Below are positions 13,919-16,957 of a DNA stretch of 16,957 nucleotides, one piece after another. Within the stretch, counting starts at the first letter, position 1. Every line of letters begins with the position of its first letter. Source of the DNA: Thermodesulfobacteriota bacterium (lineage in GTDB: Bacteria > Desulfobacterota > Thermodesulfobacteria > Thermodesulfobacteriales > Thermodesulfatatoraceae); the NCBI GenBank assembly GCA_013154385.1, contig JAADCO010000025.1, forward strand, positions 1 through 16,957, read 5' to 3'. The position numbers were made by a program, and so were the translations under genes. The notes below the pieces were generated by a model. The model was not told the DNA's origin. It worked only from the letters and a program-made list of their open reading frames with translations, and ran no database searches.

Positions 13919-14952
13919 TGGCAAACATCGATAAAAAGAAGGCCATCGAAGCGGCTATCTCCCAAATCGAAAGGCAATTCGGGCGCGGCACCATCATGCG
14001 TCTGGGGGAAACCCCGAAGATTCGCGACATAGCCGTCATTCCCTCTGGTTCCCTGGGGCTGGACATCGCCACGGGCATCGGGGGAATCCCCAAGGGGCGT
14101 ATCACCGAAATCTTCGGGCCGGAATCCTCGGGAAAAACCACGCTTGCCCTCCACGCCATTGCCGAGGCCCAGAAAAAGGGGGGAACCGCCGCGTTCATTG
14201 ATGCCGAGCACGCCCTCGACGTTCACTACGCCCAGAAACTCGGGGTAAACGTGGACGATCTTCTGGTCTCTCAGCCAGACACCGGTGAGCAGGCGCTTGA
14301 GATCGCCGAGGTGCTGGCGCGAAGCGGCGGAGTGGACGTCATCGTGGTCGATTCCGTGGCCGCCCTGGTCCCCCAGGCCGAGATCGAGGGCACCATGGAA
14401 GACATGCAGGTTGGGCTCCAGGCCCGGCTCATGTCCAAGGCCATGCGCAAACTCACCGCCGCCATCTCCCGCACCAACACCTCCGTCATCTTCATCAACC
14501 AGATCCGCCTGAAGATCGGCGGGGGTGGCTACGGGAACCCGGAAACCACTCCCGGAGGAAACGCCCTCAAGTTCTACGCCTCCCTTCGTCTCGACATCCG
14601 ACGCATAGGGACCATCAAAGACGGCGGGGAAGCCGTGGGAAACCGCGTGCGGGTCAAGGTCGTCAAGAACAAGATGGCGCCTCCGTTCAAAGAGGCCGAG
14701 TTCGACATCTACTACGGAGAGGGTATTTCCCGTTACACGGAGCTCCTCGACCTGGGCGTGAAGATGGGCATCATCGACAAGAGCGGGGCCTGGTACTCCT
14801 ACCAGGGAGAACGTCTGGGTCAGGGGCGCGAAAACGTGCGCCGCACCCTCCAGGAAAAACCGGAACTGGCCGCGGAGATAGAGGCCAAGATACGCGAAAT
14901 GGCGGGCATCCCTGCCCCCCAAGAAAGCACCGCTGAAGAGGCCACGGCCTGA
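13918..14952 (+). CDS. recA: Recombinase RecA
   Basis: 344 aa; E. coli RecA is 353. Forms ATP-dependent filaments on single-stranded DNA for strand exchange and, in SOS-competent bacteria, for LexA cleavage. It has the Walker A motif GPESSGKT (67-74), the Walker B region VDVIVVDSVAAL, loop 1 (EIEGTMEDMQVGLQAR, roughly 155-170), the conserved NQIRLKIG, and loop 2 around GGGGYGNPETTPGGNALKF (in part). There is no intein. The C-terminal tail is short and acidic. ATG at 13918 is set by AAGGAGG (13902-13908) 9 nt upstream, and it overlaps the MFS stop. The stop overlaps the next gene (TGATG). Confidence 0.98.
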   Translation: MANIDKKKAIEAAISQIERQFGRGTIMRLGETPKIRDIAVIPSGSLGLDIATGIGGIPKGRITEIFGPESSGKTTLALHAIAEAQKKGGTAAFIDAEHALDVHYAQKLGVNVDDLLVSQPDTGEQALEIAEVLARSGGVDVIVVDSVAALVPQAEIEGTMEDMQVGLQARLMSKAMRKLTAAISRTNTSVIFINQIRLKIGGGGYGNPETTPGGNALKFYASLRLDIRRIGTIKDGGEAVGNRVRVKVVKNKMAPPFKEAEFDIYYGEGISRYTELLDLGVKMGIIDKSGAWYSYQGERLGQGRENVRRTLQEKPELAAEIEAKIREMAGIPAPQESTAEEATA

Positions 14953-15911
14953 TGTTAGCCGAACGTCTGGCAGGGCTCTCCTTTCTCGTGATAGGAGACG
15001 TCATGCTCGACCGCTACTTCTGGGGAGACGTGGAGCGCATTTCCCCGGAAGCGCCGGTGCCGGTCTTCAATCTGCGCCGGATAACCAAGAACCTCGGCGG
15101 CGCAGCCAACGTGGCCCACAACCTCCGGGGGTTGAAGACCAAAGTGGAACTCGCCGGGGTGGTGGGTGAAGATCCCGAAGGGAAAGATTTTGAAGACCTC
15201 GCGCGGGAGAAGGGAATCGGCCTTGAGGCCCTGGTGGCTGATGCCTCCCGCCCCACCACGGTGAAGACCAGGGTCATCGCCCATTCGCAACAGCTCCTGC
15301 GTATAGACGTGGAAGAACGGGCCCCCATCTCCTCCGAAGTTTCCCGCACCATCCAGGAAAGGCTCAGACCGCTGTGGAACAAGGTCAACGGCGTCATCGT
15401 GTCCGACTACGCGAAAGGCGTTTTCAACGGAGGGGGCCTCGTGCAGCACGTCATCTCCCGCGCGCGCGAAAGTGGGCTTCCGGTGATGGTTGATCCCAAG
15501 GGCCTCGATTGGTCCCGCTACGAAGGGGCCACCTGCGTCACCCCCAACCTTCGCGAATTGAAAGAAGTGGCCAAGGCCGAGGGGCTCTACCAGGCGGAGA
15601 TTCCCGAGATCTGCGAAATGTTGTGCCGGAAATACCGCTTCGACTTCCTCCTGGTCACCATGGGAGCCGAAGGCATGTATCTCCATCATCCCGAGGTAAA
15701 GGGCCGCTTTGCCGCGCGCGCTCTCGAAGTCTACGATGTCTCCGGCGCCGGAGACACGGTGATCGCCACGCTTGCGGCTTTCTACAGCGCGGGGTTCCCC
15801 ATCCAGGAAGTAGTCGAATGGGCCAACAAGGCCGCGGGGATCGTGGTTGGAAAAGTGGGCACCCAGCCCATACTTCTCGAAGAACTGGAAAGACTCGCGG
15901 AGAACAAATGA
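14952..15911 (+). CDS. hldA: D-glycero-beta-D-manno-heptose-7-phosphate kinase (PfkB family)
   Basis: 319 aa. Phosphorylates heptose 7-phosphate at C1 in the ADP-heptose pathway for LPS inner core. PfkB/ribokinase features: VIGDVMLDRYFWGDVERISPEAPVPV (in part, from residue 13), typical of the RfaE kinase domain; the GGAANVA signature; DPKGLDW and TPNLRELKE; and the C-terminal DVSGAGDTVIA (262-272) with Asp268 as catalytic base. The length matches the kinase domain alone, so the adenylyltransferase (HldC or HldE C-terminal) function must be encoded elsewhere. Start ATG overlaps the recA stop by 1 nt; its own stop overlaps the PsiE-like gene as ATGA. The symbol is assigned by this stand-alone domain arrangement (also called rfaE1). 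Confidence 0.92.
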   Translation: MLAERLAGLSFLVIGDVMLDRYFWGDVERISPEAPVPVFNLRRITKNLGGAANVAHNLRGLKTKVELAGVVGEDPEGKDFEDLAREKGIGLEALVADASRPTTVKTRVIAHSQQLLRIDVEERAPISSEVSRTIQERLRPLWNKVNGVIVSDYAKGVFNGGGLVQHVISRARESGLPVMVDPKGLDWSRYEGATCVTPNLRELKEVAKAEGLYQAEIPEICEMLCRKYRFDFLLVTMGAEGMYLHHPEVKGRFAARALEVYDVSGAGDTVIATLAAFYSAGFPIQEVVEWANKAAGIVVGKVGTQPILLEELERLAENK

Positions 15912-16372
15912 GTCGCCAATCCGAATGGAAGCGCTTTCTCGAAGAGTGGCGCTCCCTGAGCTTCTACGAGAAGTTCGAAGAGGTCGTGAGCCTCATCCTC
16001 ACGGCCATCATCGCCTGTCTCATCATCATCGCGCTCTTCAATCTCATTCGGGAAACCGCCTTGCTCATCTGGAAAACCGGGCTCGATCCGCTGGACCACA
16101 AAGTGTTTCAAAAGATCTTCGGCATGATCATGACCCTTCTCATCGCCCTGGAATTCAAGCACTCCATTCTCAAGGTCTCCCTGAGGAAAGAGGGGCTGGT
16201 CCAGGTGAAGACCGTGATCCTCATCGCCCTTCTGGCCCTGGCCCGCAAATTCATCATCCTCGACTTCAAAGAGACCTCACCCGCCAAGATTGCTGCCCTT
16301 TCCTTTGCTGTCCTGGTCCTGGGAGGACTTTACTGGCTCTTGAGGGAGCAGTATCTCCGCTACGGAGAATGA
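15908..16372 (+). CDS. PsiE-family (phosphate-starvation-inducible) membrane protein
   Basis: 154 aa with four hydrophobic helices (about 26-48, 70-88, 100-118, 126-146). The second and third carry the PsiE-type features LLIALEFKHSIL (77-88) and VKTVILIALLALARKFIILDF (in part, 100-120). The molecular function of the PsiE family is not established; E. coli psiE is induced by phosphate limitation. The frame is open upstream within hldA, but ATG at 15908 is chosen because it overlaps the hldA stop as ATGA and begins just before the charged N-terminal helix SEWKRFLEEW. The last 13 nt overlap the convergent histidine kinase gene. Confidence 0.83.
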   Translation: MSRQSEWKRFLEEWRSLSFYEKFEEVVSLILTAIIACLIIIALFNLIRETALLIWKTGLDPLDHKVFQKIFGMIMTLLIALEFKHSILKVSLRKEGLVQVKTVILIALLALARKFIILDFKETSPAKIAALSFAVLVLGGLYWLLREQYLRYGE

Positions 16373-16957
16373 TCCTCGGTCAAGAGCTTCCGCCTTTCCG
16401 GACGGCGCCGATCAAGGGGCAGGCGGAGGCTTACCGTCGTAGGTTGGTGCAGATGGGTGACTTCTATCTTGCCGTCCAGTTCCTCGGCGATGCGCGAAGC
16501 CAGGGTGAGCCCCATGCCGAGATGCCCGGGCTTCGTGCTAAAAAACGGATTGAAGATGAAGGGCAGGGTCTCTATGTTGATCCCTTCACCGAAATCGCTC
16601 ACGTCAAAGGTGACGGTCTCCCCCTTCACCCTGACCCTCAACTCAACCGGCTTGTTGACGGCCTTGGCCTGATGGGCTTCAAAGGCGTTTTTGACCATCT
16701 CGTTAATGGCTTCCAGCAAGAGAGAAGGGTCGGTGTAGAAGGCCACGAGCTCCGACCTCGAGGAGGAAATTATCCTGAGCTCCGGCGGCTCGCCGGATAG
16801 CTCGAGACGGAACTTTTCGCGCAGGAGATCAACGATTTCTCCCACCTGCACCAGTTTGAAGCGGGGCGCAGGTAGCATCACGAACCTTTCAAGCGCTTCC
16901 AGGAGTTCCTCGAGCCTTTCGCATTGGTAGATGATGGCGGAAGCGTAAGACTCGACC
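16360..16957 (-). CDS. Sensor histidine kinase, C-terminal part (cut by right edge)
   Basis: About 199 codons to the edge; the frame remains open at 16957, so the N terminus is missing. The visible protein starts with the second half of a HisKA dimerisation helix (CERLEELLEALERF, with no start site), then the HATPase_c domain. The N box is NEMVKNAFEA, the G1 box DFGEGI, the F box FNPFFSTK, and the G2 box GHLGMGLTLA. The phosphoacceptor His lies beyond the edge. A GTG at 16881 begins an apparent shorter frame, but it falls inside the HisKA-HATPase linker and is not a real start. The signal sensed and the partner regulator are not visible. The stop overlaps the PsiE-like gene end by 13 nt. Confidence 0.9.
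   Translation of the reverse strand, partial: VESYASAIIYQCERLEELLEALERFVMLPAPRFKLVQVGEIVDLLREKFRLELSGEPPELRIISSSRSELVAFYTDPSLLLEAINEMVKNAFEAHQAKAVNKPVELRVRVKGETVTFDVSDFGEGINIETLPFIFNPFFSTKPGHLGMGLTLASRIAEELDGKIEVTHLHQPTTVSLRLPLDRRRPERRKLLTEDHSP

Noticed and set aside
13915..14922. 335-codon open frame antisense to recA
   Set aside because: recA is certain; the antisense product has no recognisable domain.
15509..15907. Upstream extension of the PsiE-like frame inside hldA
   Set aside because: The added residues are a Gly/Arg/His-rich shadow of hldA. ATG 15908 in the ATGA overlap gives a normal PsiE-length protein.
16360..16881. Histidine kinase starting at GTG 16881
   Set aside because: The frame continues to the window edge with HisKA-like helix sequence, so the GTG is internal.
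1..16957. CRISPR arrays, tRNA or rRNA genes, insertion sequences, phage or toxin-antitoxin modules
   Set aside because: No regular direct-repeat/spacer pattern, cloverleaf, transposase, integrase or terminal repeat was seen on either strand. The HEPN-like gene lacks the nuclease motif and a recognisable antitoxin partner.

Overview
The window is G+C-rich, densely packed bacterial chromosome. It carries core housekeeping genes (rpoD, efp, recA, nth, an ftsB/divIC-type gene) and looks like ordinary chromosome: no insertion sequence, phage gene, CRISPR array, tRNA or rRNA was seen. The organism is Gram-negative, because there is a complete TolC/adaptor/RND tripartite pump and an LPS heptose kinase. 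Proteins rich in Glu, Lys and Arg, the cysteine-rich radical SAM protein and the style of RpoD suggest a thermophilic anaerobe, perhaps Thermodesulfobacteriota. That placement is an inference, not a demonstrated identity.

Layout, left to right. (1) 56-1162 (+): radical SAM protein, tail to tail with (2) an efflux operon on the minus strand, read outer-membrane TolC (6866-5532), lipoprotein adaptor (5535-4375), RND permease (4371-1159). (3) 7660-6935 (-): a divergent KptA/Tpt1-like protein that has lost the recognised catalytic motifs; it could be the first gene of the pump operon. (4) 7661-7893: the only sizeable intergenic region, holding a perfect 16-bp palindrome, a second inverted repeat and candidate rpoD promoters. 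(5) 7894-10870 (+): rpoD, an intrinsic terminator, ftsB/divIC-like gene, efp, and two small unassigned genes coupled to efp. (6) 12642-10863 (-): unassigned 227-aa protein, nth, unassigned 126-aa protein. (7) 12641-16372 (+): AmpG-like MFS permease, recA, heptose-7-phosphate kinase and PsiE-family membrane protein, each overlapping the next by 1-4 nt. (8) 16957-16360 (-): the C-terminal end of a sensor histidine kinase that runs off the right edge.

How the genes work together: the three pump genes encode one envelope-spanning exporter. The ampG-like, heptose kinase, FtsB-like and PsiE-like genes all concern the envelope, while recA and nth serve DNA repair. Compactness is striking: three convergent gene pairs overlap at their stop codons (4, 8 and 13 nt), one divergent pair shares a CATG at its start codons, and many neighbours overlap as TGATG, TAATG or ATGA. 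The most unusual item is the KptA-like protein with its motifs replaced and an Arg/Lys-rich tail. I did not find a convincing new multi-gene system; the best leads are that protein with its palindromic upstream region, and the two unassigned genes after efp.
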